Source: Amphirosellinia nigrospora (lineage: Eukaryota; Ascomycota; Sordariomycetes; Xylariales; Xylariaceae). From it: a stretch of 64,000 nt of DNA. The stretch is taken from positions 992,001-1,056,000 of the forward strand of contig SCHM01000005.1 of assembly GCA_004123355.1 (NCBI GenBank), read 5' to 3'. How positions within the stretch are numbered: the first letter of the stretch is position 1; each line of letters starts with the position of its first letter. The notes below the pieces were generated by a model that was given only the letters and a program-made list of their open reading frames with translations, made no database searches and was not told where the DNA came from. Below, piece after piece: positions 34,885-46,428 of this stretch. A program made the position numbers and the translations under genes.

Positions 34885-37800
34885 TCATACCATTTCGCGG
34901 CCCATATCATAAGACCACCCACCCTCACGTCTCATCTTCTCGCGCGCCGCCAGGTCTTTCCGTATATCCTCTTCCGTCAGCCCATCAGGCCCGCTCCAGT
35001 TAGCGCTCGACGTACGGGCCCGGAACTTGGGAAACGATCTTTGTTCCGGGCGAAAACTTCCTCCATGTTAAGAGGAGCTGGTGCCCCAAACACCTCGAAC
35101 GGTTCTTATTCTCCTGTTCCACAAGGGCTTTTCGGAGGTTGGGAGAATCGGCCCAGTCTGCGACCAGACCCTTACCATCATCGTCGTCGTCGTCATCCTC
35201 ATCATCGGTATTGATTTCAGGTAGCTCGATCGAGTCGCCGTTCTGAAATCTCGGCGATGAGCGCGTTGACTTGGCCGCCGATTTCGCAGCTGCTAGTCGA
35301 CAGGTCGCGCGGGAGTCTTGCTGGATCCTCCGGCGGCATGTGAATTAGGCGCAAAGGGATAGCACCCTTAGACACTTGTGCCATATCTAATGGATGCGCG
35401 GTCTTGATGTGACTGTTGTGTTGGCCGGTCACAGTTGCCTTGAACAAGTCCCTCGTCACGCTCTGCGGTGGTGCGTTGTATAACCATTTGAAAATATTGA
35501 CTTGGTGGGTAAGTCTGGTTTTATATTAGCTTTGCTTCTAATAAAATTATTTGTTCATCTCAAAGAGAAAAAAATGAAATATTACCTTCTTACACACGGT
35601 GGCGCACAGGCGCCCCCTTCAAGCTTGGTTGCTTCTCACTTTCTGCGGGGTCATTTAATTCATCCGTCATACGCATACGCTTGGATTCTTTAGATTCTTG
35701 TGGCAAAGGCCGCTTCGTCTGGGCTTTGGAGGCATTCGAAAGGACAGCATTGACAGGCCGGCCAGTATCATCCTGTGAACGGGGAGCCAAAGAACCGATC
35801 CGTGAAGCCGGCCTAGAAGGCCCAGTTTCATTCCTAGTATAGTCTGGAGGTCCACCAGGTTGACCACGCACGGCAGGCGGGGGAGCTCGAGTTTGTTTCG
35901 CTTTTTCAATCATAGCTTGTCTCTGGGCGTTCTTCTTTGCCTCGGCTTGCGCAGCTGCCTGCTTCCTTTCTTCTTCCCTTTGACGTTCGGCTTCAAGTTT
36001 TCGTTGCTGTTCCTGGCGCCTCTCTTCCTCTTGCACAGCCGCTCGCTTCCGATCCAATTCTGCTTTGGCATCTCGTCTACGCTGTGCTTCACGCTCTTCT
36101 TGCTCTTTCCTCCGCGCTGCGGCTTCGAGGGCTTTCGGCCGACCGGACGATGATGTTGTTGAGCTTTTGAGACTTTGTTGAGATTGTTTTAGTTGCAGTG
36201 ACGGCTGGCTCGCTTTACTTTTGAGTTGAGGTTGCGATAACGTATCATGAAGGCTTGTTGAAAGCGTACTGTTGGAGGGGTGAAACTGAGATTGTTGAGA
36301 GCCCATATTGACTCGAATCACTGTAGGTGCTTGCTTCACCTTGCTAGTTGGTTCCTTGGTAGGTCTAACGGTCGCTTGATCTCCCTTGTTTTCATAGCCG
36401 AACGAGGAATAGAGGGAGGTGGCATCGTATTTGGCGCATCGAGCATCTCAACCTCTGCAGTGTCTTCCTCGACCCTCATGGCATCCGTATCTTGATCATC
36501 TGAGGAAATCTGCGGCTTAGCTTTTTGAGGGCTGCTTCTGATTGACTTCGGCATATTACCAGGGGTAGCAATAGCAGCTCGTTTTTCTTGCTCTTTTTGA
36601 GCTGCCGCCTGCTTCTCCATAGCTGCCACGCGTTCCTGTTCTTTGCTGAAGACACGTGCTTTCTCACGCTCCTTCTCTCGCGCCTTTTCAAGCTTCTCCG
36701 TCTGTTCGGCCAGCCGCCGTGACTCCTTAGCCTCCTCTTTCTTCCGCTTTTCTTCGGATTTTTCCTTCTCAATAGATGCCCTGGTTCTTCTTCCCTCAAA
36801 TCGCTCTGGACTGGTGGTGCTTGCAAGTGTTTGGGTGTCGGCTACTTGACGAGTTAAATCCGGGTAGAGGGATTGAGACTCTTTCGCAGAAGGCGATCTG
36901 AGCGTCTCTGTGGAAGGGCCTAGATGCAAACCAAGCCGGGTAGTAGACGGGGAAAGAAGCGAAGTTTTGCCTTCCGCACTAACTGCCGCACTGCTAGCCA
37001 AGAGGCCCCTAGAACTCTTCAAGATAGAGGACAGCTTGTTCTTGACCTGTTTAAGAGGGCTATTATTGAATCCACGTGAAGGTGATTTAGGAGTGGCAGG
37101 CCGCCCATCTTCTGCAACGGTCGCCAGTGGAAGGGTTGAAGCCGACGTTATTTTTTGCAAATTATTCTCATCGTCATGCTCCCGGTTAATGACTGGGAAA
37201 ACGGGAACTGAAACCGACTTATGATGTCCAAAGCCACCGATATTCCTTTCCAACACAGGTGACCGAGGGGAGACTTAGCATAGGCTGTCTGGGGTCGTGC
37301 CGTTGGCAATGCGAAATCATCCTCACTGATAGTATTTTTGCCAGAGAAGCGTTCCATGACATCCGTCGTGTGGCTTTTAAGAAAGCCAGGTCGCGGGCTT
37401 CTAAAGTTCGAAGCATCATCAGGAGTTCCAAGTGGCTCAATCCAATCGTCATCATCTTCAGGAAATGTTCCAGGTGTCGCCATTGTCTTCTTCGGGGATG
37501 ATAATTGCTTATTTGGAGTAGGCTGCTGCAGTGCATCAGTCGATGGTGATGTCTGGGATGTGGTAGAGCCCGTCATTCTGTTTGAACTTTGCTGAGAATT
37601 GGCCTGGGGCTTGCCCAGCTTGTTAATTTGATCTTGAAGTCGTTGCGTATATGTCTTGTTATGCACAGCAGCATCATCTACCTCTGCCTGTAGTTGGGAT
37701 TTCGGAGGATCTGGAAACTCATCGATATCCATGTCATCATGCTCATCGTCTGTGATATCCTGTTTCGCGTGTCCGAGGCTCTTGCCTCCAGTATGACGGT

Positions 37801-38949
37801 AATAGCTTGTCCGATTCTGATCCAGATGACTCCTCGAGATTCGATTACCGATGCTTTTGTGACTAATAGGTTCTCGCGCAGGCAGGGAAGGGAAATTAAG
37901 ACTGCTCTTCCTGACAATTGGTCGAATTGGGCTTGAGCCGTCAGACGGTGACCGTAAGACTTCATCTACTGCCACCTCCATCGCATCAGGCTCTACTTCT
38001 CCGAGCTGAGAAGTGGGTGTTTGGGCACCCTCAGAAACCTGTGCGGGTGTTGGACTCTTGTCTGTATTGCAAAAAGTAGGCAAGGCAGGCGAGCCGGCAG
38101 GTGTTGTGGTGTCATTATCAGCTAATTTTGAAGGTGATGTTGGAGCTCCGACGTGAGCGGTAAAATATTGTGTGGATAAGTCACCCGCGCCTTTTTCTTG
38201 AGTCGGAAATGATGGATGCCCAGGACTCCTAAGGTCTTTCTCTGGAGATGACACTTCAAGCGCTACATGAGCCATTTGTACATCACTTTGAGGGCTGAAT
38301 GGCTCAGTTGCTTCGTCAAAGGCAATATCATCGTCTACTTCCATAGCATCATGAGACTGACTGCCATGGTACCAGAGTCCACCATAGACAGGGGCTTCGT
38401 CGGTACCACAGGTTGGGGCGGAGCGATGACCTTCACAGGGCTCACGGGAATCATAGCTTGGCGCGGTGAAGGTTGAGGATCAACGGCTATCTTGACTCGA
38501 GACGTGTTGGGTCTCCCATGGTTCGGTATGACGAATGGATTTGGCGCGTCTTTCGGAGTTGAAGAGAAGATATTTGAGAGAGGCTAGGGCTAACTTAGTA
38601 ACACGACTCGCTCGAGGGACCGTCAAGACACCTACAACACGGTTTTCTAGGTTTCCCTTCCGAACTGTTCGGGGGTTTTGCCTCGTAATTTACCAGGAGT
38701 CTTGAATATTTCGGCAACGTTTCTACTCAACAAGTAATTAGCAACACGCAGACCGCATCCCGGTACGTCCTCTACGCACATCTGATTCTCACTAAACACC
38801 TCGGCCATATGTTCGTTCAACCAGTCGAAGTCATTTTGGACGGAGAAGGTAAACTCCTCAACCTCCGACTGGGCAATATGATTTGCAGATGATCTCTCTT
38901 CGGCAATCCATGGCCCTGAGCCAACCTGCATTCGCGTCCGCCCAGCCAT
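34885..38949 (-). CDS. sli15: INCENP/Sli15-like chromosomal passenger protein (frame interrupted)
   Basis: This is the scaffold of the chromosomal passenger complex, which binds and activates Aurora/Ipl1 kinase at centromeres and the spindle. The start at 38949 gives MAGRTRMQVGSGPWIAEE and the segment FDWLNEHMAEVFSENQ. A 57-base intron (38723-38779) joins in frame to INVAEIFKTPGKLRGKTP. Frame changes follow near 38660, 38600 and 38370. Long frames then carry a Ser/Pro-rich disordered middle (38344-37260), a Lys/Glu/Arg/Ala single-alpha-helix-like coil (37256-36336; EKLEKAREKEREKARVFSKE), a second coil (36339-35590), then an intron. The C-terminus has VTRDLFKATVTGQHNSHIK, NTDDEDDDDDDDGKGLV and the IN-box: PFEVFGAPAPLNMEEVF and, after another break, SSANWSGPDGLTEEDIRKDL, ending at 34885. 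Several breaks in a presumably essential gene suggest sequence errors. Confidence 0.75.
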
Positions 38950-40268
38950 GGCGCGAGAGATGGGCTAGCACTGATGATAGCTCGCAGGACGCGTCGGTGG
39001 TGTTTCGCGTCGCGTAATTGTAAAGCACGGCGTAGGGTAGATGAAAAACGAAATATGAATCAGTTAATCATTGTTCGGGTTGCATGTATGAAAACGCTGG
39101 ACAGTAAATGGTCGGAAGGGCGTAGCTGTTTTTGTTTATGAAAGGGAAAGAGTAATAGTTAAAGTCTAGGTTCGATAGCGAAGCGAGGTGCGGTGTGCGA
39201 CGTGTGGGCGGGCGATTGGATATGGCGGGATTTAGCAGCATGATTGGCCACACGCTCCGATATTGTAAACACGACGCTCGGGCCAGCCCCAGTAGGTGGG
39301 TCTAGACTACCTAAGATAGCTAGCGCGCATCCATTCCCTCCGACGTTAGACTATCAATGCCGGTAGGGTGACATCAGTCCTATAATCTTAATAGAGCATT
39401 TCTATTTTGGGAGCATCCCATCATATAATCAGCATCGAGATATCCCATACAAATACAGAGACATCAGGTACTAGGTATTCTTTCCTACCTAGGTACTTAT
39501 AGAGTTTCATTCATTATTATTCCCAGCTTAGCAGCAAAACAAAAAGGATGGAATACCTACCTGAGGCTACCTATCCAGGTACGTACCTACATCCTACGGT
39601 AATAGAGAGAGGTAGGGACAAGGATACCTAGGTAGATTCCAGCTCCACTTTCCGACTAGTATAGCCCTACAGCCTAGGTAGGTAAACATCTCAATCCATG
39701 CGTAAATCTTGTGAGGTTATCGTGCATTGTTCAAGACTGTACCTCACATCATCCTAAAGACAATGCTGTGGGCATACTAGGACCTACTAAGTACGTCGTA
39801 CCTGCCAGGTCAAATATCAGATTTCGCATGGTCGTTGTAGAGAGGGAACAATGGGAGCCAAAGCTACGGGAAATGATGGTAATATTTCTTCCATTGCTTT
39901 CAAAGTCGTCACTCTGCCTATTTTACCATGTTTCAACCCATTGCAAATCGCGATCAATGGTATCTTGTTCACGGGGAAGGTCACATAACAATGAAAAATG
40001 AGTCCGCGAGGACAATGCCCGATCCTTATTATGTCCAGCAAGACGTCGGTCTCCTAAAACAGCCGATTAAGCTGCTCTGCCTATTCACTAGACGAAGGCA
40101 TCAAACGCCACGCAAGTAGACCTGCCACTGTAGCATTTACAGCCCTGGGAGGGCCGCTCCCGGCCAAGCCAAGGCTATCCGTTTCCCTTAGTTGGTACTC
40201 GTACAAAAACGCCAACCGCGTACCAATACGTACGGTTTTCGCAGTGACATCAAAGCTGCATGCCCCTC
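38950..40268. other. Intergenic with CCTAGGTA-type repeats
   Basis: Perfect TACCTAGGTA palindromes lie at 39486-39495 and 39625-39634 within a tract rich in CCTA/TAGG (39470-39690). No gene is recognised; a 96-codon frame at 39711 has no motif. Confidence 0.55.
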
Positions 40269-42764
40269 CTACAAACCTGTATTAGGGTTGGTCTCGAGAT
40301 CTGCATAGTGCAACGTCAGTTGCCGCTGCATGTGGGTCAGTAAGCCAGCTACGTTAGATAATGTTTTTGGCACGACAACGTACTCTCTCCTTACGCCATT
40401 CGTCAGTGCTCCACACAATGTAGTAACCTTCTTCGTGCTGGGCACTCAGTATTCGCGGGTGCATGATTTCATCCTTCGTCAACCAAAGCTTCAGCTTCTT
40501 GTGCCATCTCCATTGTCGCTGAAAGCTAAATGAGATTAGCAAAGTGGTAAAAGTAAAATAAGTGACGGCATCCTCACAGTTGCTCAGCAGCAAGTTGCTG
40601 TTGGTGGTCTCCAGGACAGCTGTAGAATATCCACATCAATGTCTCCTCATTGAAGTTGGAAATCTTGTTGCGCAAAGGCTGAACGTTGTTCACTTTGTAG
40701 CAATCTGGCAGACGGAACTCAGGAATCGCTGGCCGTGGCGGGGTGTCGTTGAACGGTGACCAGATTTGTGTCGATATCAATCTATTATAAAAAGTCAATA
40801 AGATGAGGAGTAAGCGTGAGGTATTCCGAGAGTTCGTACGTAGGTGAATTAAGATCGAGTCCAAATGTGTTCGGGTCCATCCCTGCGATACAAGCGGCGT
40901 AATCGGGATAATTGTTCATCAAAGTACGCAGGCCTTTAATACCCACTTGTCGATCTCTGCCATCCCTGCTAAGGGATCACGGGCTGCAGGTGGTTGCACC
41001 TCTTCATTGTCCTTGCCCTTGCTCGATTGTGCCTCGTTGGTGCCAATAGCTCCTAAAGGATTTCGACTTTCGGGGGACAAGGCTGATTCTTTAGAGGCCT
41101 GAGAAGTTAAAACATCGTCGCGAAATCCGGGCGGCTTCTGGCGAGCCTCATCATTACCGCTTCTCAGTTCCTGAGATCGAGAGAGATCTAAGGCTAAGGT
41201 AAGCAGCTGCAAGTAAACTCTAGGCGTGTCAACGTACCAAGTGCCGCAGCCCCATCAGGCGAGCGAACATCGGATGTCCGAGAGTTGGCAGATAAGGCGT
41301 TCAGCAAACCGTTACCAGCACGGGTGCCTTGCAGTGGGCCACCTGCGGCATTGCCTTGAGCACCGAACCCAAGTGTTGACATCAGAGTTGAGCCACGCTC
41401 TGGGTTAATCTCCCCATCGCCATTTCTCAGGCTATTGTTGAGCGGTGGAAATTCGTCGATGCTATTCGGTTGGGGTTGAGACGATTGCGACATGCCCGCC
41501 TGGTTGCCAAAGCGGAAGGCTGCCTGACTTGTGTTCATGCGAGCAGATGATGAGAAGAAGTCGTCCTGTTGGCTTTGTTGCGAATGGGGGTAGGCTGATT
41601 GCGCGAAATAGCACCACCGATAGGTCTCGAGCCTCCAGCCCATAAGGAAGCCGGGTTGCCACTCGAAAGCTGCGAGTTGTTGGAGAGTGAGGGGAATTCG
41701 CTGGGGAAACGTTAGCAGTTGATCATGACAAAATACAAAGCAGAGACAGTCAGGGACGAATTGAAAGGTAACAGGAGACGGAATTATACGCCGAAAAGAG
41801 CAAACAGTGGGAACCAAAAGCAAATGATCATCTTGATTTACCGTCTCAACACGGAAGCATAAGGCGCTCTGGGCGGTAGAGGTAATCCAGAAGGCGAAGT
41901 GTCAGTGAGCTGGGCCCCATCCTTACGGGCGCCGGTTTGGCATTGCTCTGAATCCTGCCATGAAGCCATCTTGGGATCATCGGTAGAGTTCCAAACGTTC
42001 GAACTCAGGTTAATCGCGGGAAAGGACGCGCCTTCAGCAGTCGGCATCTCCATAGAAGGAGAAGGACCACTAGATTGCAAGTGCACTTTGTGCACAAGCT
42101 TTGGCTTGCGAGGCCTGCTACTGGCTGCACACTCGGGCAGGGACGGCGGAGGTTGAGGGTGACCAGACATGTTGCATGCAATACGCAAAGCGAAAGCATA
42201 GACTAGCCAGATGAAGGGAAGCAGCAATTGCTAGGGGTTGGAGAGGGGGAGTGTGTGCGTGTGTGAGGGCGTGAGAGAGTGAGAAAGAGAGTGCGTGTAT
42301 GTGCGTGTTGTATACGTGCAAGAGAATATCAATCACAGTAGGTAGCGTGAGTACAGCGCAGCGTGTGGCCCCCAGAGAACACAAACCACATAAACAGGCA
42401 ATAACAGAGTGAGCACCTACGAGAGGTCTAGCGGCGTTGCTGGTTGCGAGGCACCCAGACTCTGTGCAAAACTAAGACTCCCCCCAGCTGTCTGGAGGAA
42501 TTCTGAAGATTACTAGCACCGCCGCCCATTGGCACATTTCCACCAAAGGCCCATCCACCTGCATTGTTTGCTTTGCAGGCAAATAGCAGATCAGTGTCTT
42601 GACACCCATATTTTCGGATGGATTTTGACTGCCATACCTAGTTTACCATTTGGTAACCGACTTGATGCTGCTCTACCGGGTTGTTGAGGTTGTTGTTGCT
42701 GTTGTTGGCTACCAAAGCCAGCCGGCATCCCTCTTAAGGTTTGCGGCACCGCTCCTGACCGCAT
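40269..42764 (-). CDS. not2: CCR4-NOT complex subunit NOT2 (frame interrupted)
   Basis: NOT2 scaffolds the CCR4-NOT deadenylase in mRNA decay and transcription control. A likely start at 42764 gives MRSGAVPQTLRGMPAGFGSQ, a polyGln and SRLPNGKL. A 67-base intron (42571-42637) joins to ANNAGGWAFGG. One G is missing in a G6 run before SLSFAQSLGASQPATPLDLS. A roughly 712-base intron then leads to EFPSLSNNSQLSSGNPASLW (from about 41704), SARMNTSQAAFRFGNQAG and NGLLNALSANSRTSDVRSPD. The conserved NOT box follows: MAEIDKW...LRTLMNNYPDY, an intron at 40782-40839, ISTQIWSPFNDTPPRPAIPE, ETLMWIFYSCPGD, a second intron, RQWRWHKKLKLWLTKDE, and a last 59-base intron before RQLTLHYADLETNPNTGL, stop at 40269. 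Start and first exon are the least certain. Confidence 0.8.
41842..42170 (-). CDS. ORF inside the long NOT2 intron (alternative first exon or nested gene)
   Basis: A 109-codon frame starts at an ATG (42170; CAACATGTCTGG) preceded by a pyrimidine-rich minus-strand tract, and ends at a GTAAAT donor after APYASVLR. The donor phase is the same as that of the preceding NOT2 exon, so it can splice in frame into REFPSLSNNSQL. It reads MSGHPQPPPSLPECAASSRP, then SFPAINLSSNVWNSTDDPK. No family is recognised. It may provide a second N-terminus for NOT2 or be an unrelated nested exon. Confidence 0.4.
42239..42320. repeat. GT/GA-rich (CA/CT on the minus strand) low-complexity tract
   Basis: An irregular GTGTGCGTGTG and GAGAGAGTGAGAAAGAGAG tract lies just upstream of the ATG at 42170 as read on the minus strand, where it is a CT/CA-rich promoter-like leader. 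Confidence 0.7.
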
Positions 42765-43653
42765 TCTTGTATTAGCCAAGCTTGCCAACATGAGTGCGCA
42801 GAAGTGGTATAGAGCAGAGCAATAGATGCAGGCATGGTTGGAGCCTCCCCGCCCAAGATCCGATCCAACAAGACTGGCAGCCCCTCCCCATCGCCTCTGG
42901 GGAGCTTCAAATTGTGACGAGGCTGAGATCGGGCGGAGCTAGTTACGATCAATCGATCCGGCCCCCATCCACAATCAACCGTGTACTATTCAACCACATG
43001 AGTCGCAGGACGATGAATTGTCCAGGCCATGGAATGGTGGTTGCGTCAAGCGTACGAGAGTGATCGGAGTCGAGCGGCAAACAGGGGTATGCGTGCAGAC
43101 GAGAGGCAGAGGACAGACGGGCAAAGGATGCGGGACAGCACTACCTGGTCGATTCATGGTTTCGGTCTGGATGAGAGGGAGACACTTTGATATCTACACG
43201 CTTCCGAGGGTCGTCGAGGGTTGTCTCGTGGGTCGGGTCTTCAGGTTGGCGATCGATGAGTCGGGTATGTCGTCAGGACTGTTCTTGACTTTGGAGTTGG
43301 AACCGTGGTGGCTTCTGATCAAGGCGCTCTCAGCTTGATTCGCTCCTTCAGCTGTCGGGTATCCACTAACTTTGTGCCTACGGCCAATAGCCGCTTGCCG
43401 CCTGCGCTAACGTCAGCCTTGCCATGACACCAATATATCTCCGACTATCTCCGAAAGAATACGTCAACGTTCTATGGTATCTTTTATCCGTTTTATTTAT
43501 AGAACTTATTATTGGCTAAGATAAATTATAACGCCTAAAAACGCCAATCCCAAAAGAAAACATAATGAATATATATATGTACATAGGTACATACTACCAT
43601 TCAGCTGTCATTGTAATTCAACTCTACATTCTCAGTCTCGATTGCATCTTCTG
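42765..43653. other. Promoter side of NOT2 and 3' flank of the Cys/His repeat gene
   Basis: No separate gene is recognised. The open frame at 43018-43338 (+) has no motif. Confidence 0.45.
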
Positions 43654-44288
43654 CTAACTGTGGCCCACCCGCTTTCGAGCCGCTGCATCTAGCTCGATTA
43701 GAAGATCTTCACTAATGTAACCGGTGCCGAGCGTGTGCGGGCATGGACACCACTGAAAAATTATGGGTTAATATTGCTGCTTAGAGGGAAATCTCGGGGC
43801 AAAAAGTTTCCAAAACAAGAAGAAAGCGGGTTTAAGAAATACTCACATGATCATCGCCTTTTCCGACAAAGTGTCCACAAGGGCAACAATGATCTGAACG
43901 CCTTGCCTCATCGTGACTGCAGGGGCACTACAAGGTTTATAGTCAGTATGATCCACACGGCCTGTGAGGGTTCAGAGGCTACTTACATAGTGGTCTAATA
44001 GCCCCGTCAAGTCGTGTTGGCATTCGCCACACTAAAGCTCTTTGTCAGTATTACTTTCCAATAAGTGGTCTGCGACAAGGTCTTGAGCCGAGAATAACTT
44101 ACATAGTGGTCAACGTAGCGGGAGAGCTTGTAGGTTGCACGCCGTATGAGTTTACGATGTCTTCTGTCCAAGCTCCTCCTGTTCGTGTTCCTCTGCACCC
44201 TCACTGGCCTTTCCGCTGCGAGAATTTTCACCAGCGATTTCTGAATGTTGGCTTCCATGTTTTTCTGTTCCATGTTTTTCTGTTCCAT
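43654..44288 (-). CDS. Small Cys/His tandem-repeat protein (four phase-0 exons)
   Basis: Four exons read without a break on the minus strand: 44103-44288, 43987-44031, 43847-43927 and 43654-43752. Introns are 71, 59 and 94 bases, with donors GTAAGT, GTAAGT and GTGAGT and acceptors TTTAG, TGTAG and TTCAG. All junctions are phase 0. The product has 136 residues. The first 62 are basic and start MEQKNMEQKNMEANIQK, ending in SRYVDHY. Then come CGECQHDLTGLLDHY (exon 2), CPCSHDEARRSDHC plus CPCGHFVGKGDDH (exon 3) and WCPCPHTLGTGYISE (exon 4), ending ARKRVGHS. The unit is C-x(1,2)-C-x-H-x(7,8)-D-H, a likely metal-binding repeat unlike CCHC knuckles or RING domains. An LTR-like or MITE-like 88-bp element lies just upstream. 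Function unknown. Confidence 0.6.
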
Positions 44289-44312
44289 GTTGATTTAAAA
44301 TTGTAACAAGAT

Positions 44313-44400
44313 TGTTAGTTGTCTCTTCGATACTGGAATCAAACTGTACTTTATTCAGAACGGCGCCTGGGCTCTTATATTCACACTGAGACAATCAACA
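44313..44400. mobile_element. Short element with 13-bp terminal inverted repeats (MITE or mini-LTR remnant)
   Basis: The ends are TGTTAGTTGTCTC and GAGACAATCAACA, which match as inverted repeats at 11 of 13 positions and have TG...CA termini. On the minus strand the 88 bp contain a TATA-like AATATAAG and an AATAAAG signal, as in an LTR. No target-site duplication is evident. It lies in the promoter of the Cys/His repeat gene. Confidence 0.4.
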
Positions 44401-45064
44401 CATAAAATAGCCCTAATAATTTCCTTATGTCTTTGTTCCTCTATGAAGTTTTAATATGGACTAAAAATAGCCCCCACGCCTTTTCGATTTCCTTTGTTCT
44501 GCCCTTTGGCTATTGTTTTGACTTGGAAGCCTTTATGCCTTCTTTTGTTAGCTCCAGTGCGCAGATGCAATTACCACGGTACTGGGCTGGCTGACAGATA
44601 CCAACCCCATTATTCTTTAATTCCCGAGTTCGTCCCAATTATTGCGAGGACTCCAAGCCCTCTATGATCAGAATTCGTGATCTGAGTCAGAGAGCATCAT
44701 GTCAACTAGCATGAATGGAAGCACGTGATTTCAGGGGTGCTATGGCCAGAAGTAATGTTAGCCGCAGTCTTCTGCTCTTCAGAGCAAGAACTAGAAATCG
44801 GGACATGACCTACCAATGTAAGCTTTACAGTTGCATCTTCACCGGCATAAATAATGGCGTCACGGGATGATTGTCTATGGAGTTGTACACTGTGTATGCT
44901 GAACTCTCAATTTCTGCTCTTCCGCCTTTTGCTTACTTCTTTTCTTGCTAAAAAGAATTAGATCAAACAAAGATCAAATACTATGTAGCAATCACATTCT
45001 TTGCTAGTTGCTACAAATAGCATAGAATGTGAGGGTGGCATCCATTATGTATTCTTCAAGGCCT
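44401..45064. other. Intergenic, nothing recognised
   Basis: This AT-rich sequence lies between the 88-bp element and the 3' end of the CobW-like gene. No gene or clear repeat is seen. Confidence 0.5.
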
Positions 45065-46428
45065 TCATACATGTTTATTATGTATCCTATCTAAGAAGCT
45101 TTGCTCGAGGTCGACACTGTGTATGCCTCGTCCAATCAATACAATCTTCCCTGCCTGCGAAATCGCATTGGTGGCGGAGGTAATTTTTTCTCCGTCTATC
45201 ATCTCGAATATCTCTCGGACACCCTGAACTATCTTTGTGTTCCCATCTGCCAAGATCAGACGGGCTTTCAGTCGATGGATCTCGATTTTAGCATGCTTAT
45301 TTGAAGCACTCGGCACCTCGCTTTCCCAAAGAACAGACCTTAACCAGCCATCGACCTCCTCCAGTTGGCTTGTAGTCAGTACTGGAGTACTAAAAGATGC
45401 CGTGGAAATAGTCTACAAAGGTTAGCATGTTCCATATCCAAAAGTAAGGTCAAAGGAGGTAACGAACAGGGTCAAGGTGGCTATGCCCCTTCTCCGTATT
45501 ATCTAACGTCTCGACTTGGTCATAGGCATGCAGGTCTAGCAGAACGCCTTCCAACTGCGGTACCTTGCTCTGCTCAGTCACGTGTATCTTCGCGAGGCCA
45601 TTAATAGCCCGTATTCGAGCCTTGACATTCTCGAGCTCGTTGAAAGTCACTAAATCCGCCTTATTGATAACTACCACATCGGCATGCGATATTTGTACGT
45701 GAGCGGTTGTCATTAAGGGCCCGTGGTCATCGTTGTCCTCGTGACCTTCCACTTTTCCAGCGGGATCGTCCAAGCTCCTCAGTATGTTCTTAGCGTCAAC
45801 CAAGGTGACGATACCGTCAAGGTAAATGGTACTACCTAATCCTTCGTCAACCCAGAACAGAGGTGCCAGGTTGCCGGGATCTGCAAGCCCAGTAGTCTCC
45901 AGAAGGATGTAGTCGAACGCGCCCTTCTTTTCCATCAGCGACTCTATCGCGTTGACTCCGGAGTCCCTGGAAATCCATCAGCCCTTTGTTCTGCATGCGA
46001 TTGGGGATAGATAGGTACTTCACTGAGCAGCAGATGCAGCCATTTCCCACCTCAAGCCATTCTTCCACCTGCTCGCCGCCTTTATTCACTGTCAGAGACT
46101 TTTCAATGTCAAGAGCTATAACATCAGGTCAGCGCGCAACCTTCTCTTTTTGGGAATTCTGACTCAGCCATACAGTCGCCAAACTCGTTCATGATGACTG
46201 CGATTTTCTTGCCATGACGAGCTGTTAAGATATAGTTCAAGAGAGTGGTCTTCCCAGCTCCCAGATACCCTGATTACGATGTGAGCATACAGCTAGGACA
46301 TGCTTAGCCATCGGTGCTTAGCCCTTACCAGTAACGATGGTTATTGGAACCTTGACCAACTTCTCCTCCTCGACACCTTCGTGCCCCGCTTCAACCAGCT
46401 CTGGAGGGGCATCATCATCCATGTTCAT
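45065..46428 (-). CDS. CobW/ZNG1-type G3E GTPase, zinc chaperone-like
   Basis: The gene is intact, with five exons: 46329-46428, 46174-46269, 46019-46115, 45468-45966 and 45065-45412. Introns are 52-59 bases and the product has 379 residues. G3E GTPases insert metal into client proteins; the eukaryotic branch (yeast Zng1) delivers zinc to methionine aminopeptidase. Visible motifs are the P-loop [16 protein letters not shown] (about residues 33-48), NEFGD, the metal-binding CxCC in [23 protein letters not shown], and the guanine-specificity motif NKADL. A CobW C-terminal domain follows ([13 protein letters not shown] ... [13 protein letters not shown]). The N-terminal [12 protein letters not shown] resembles the ZNG1 client-binding CPELVPI motif but lacks its Cys. 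The frame has no breaks. It is divergent from MOB3 with a 490-base shared promoter. Confidence 0.88.
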
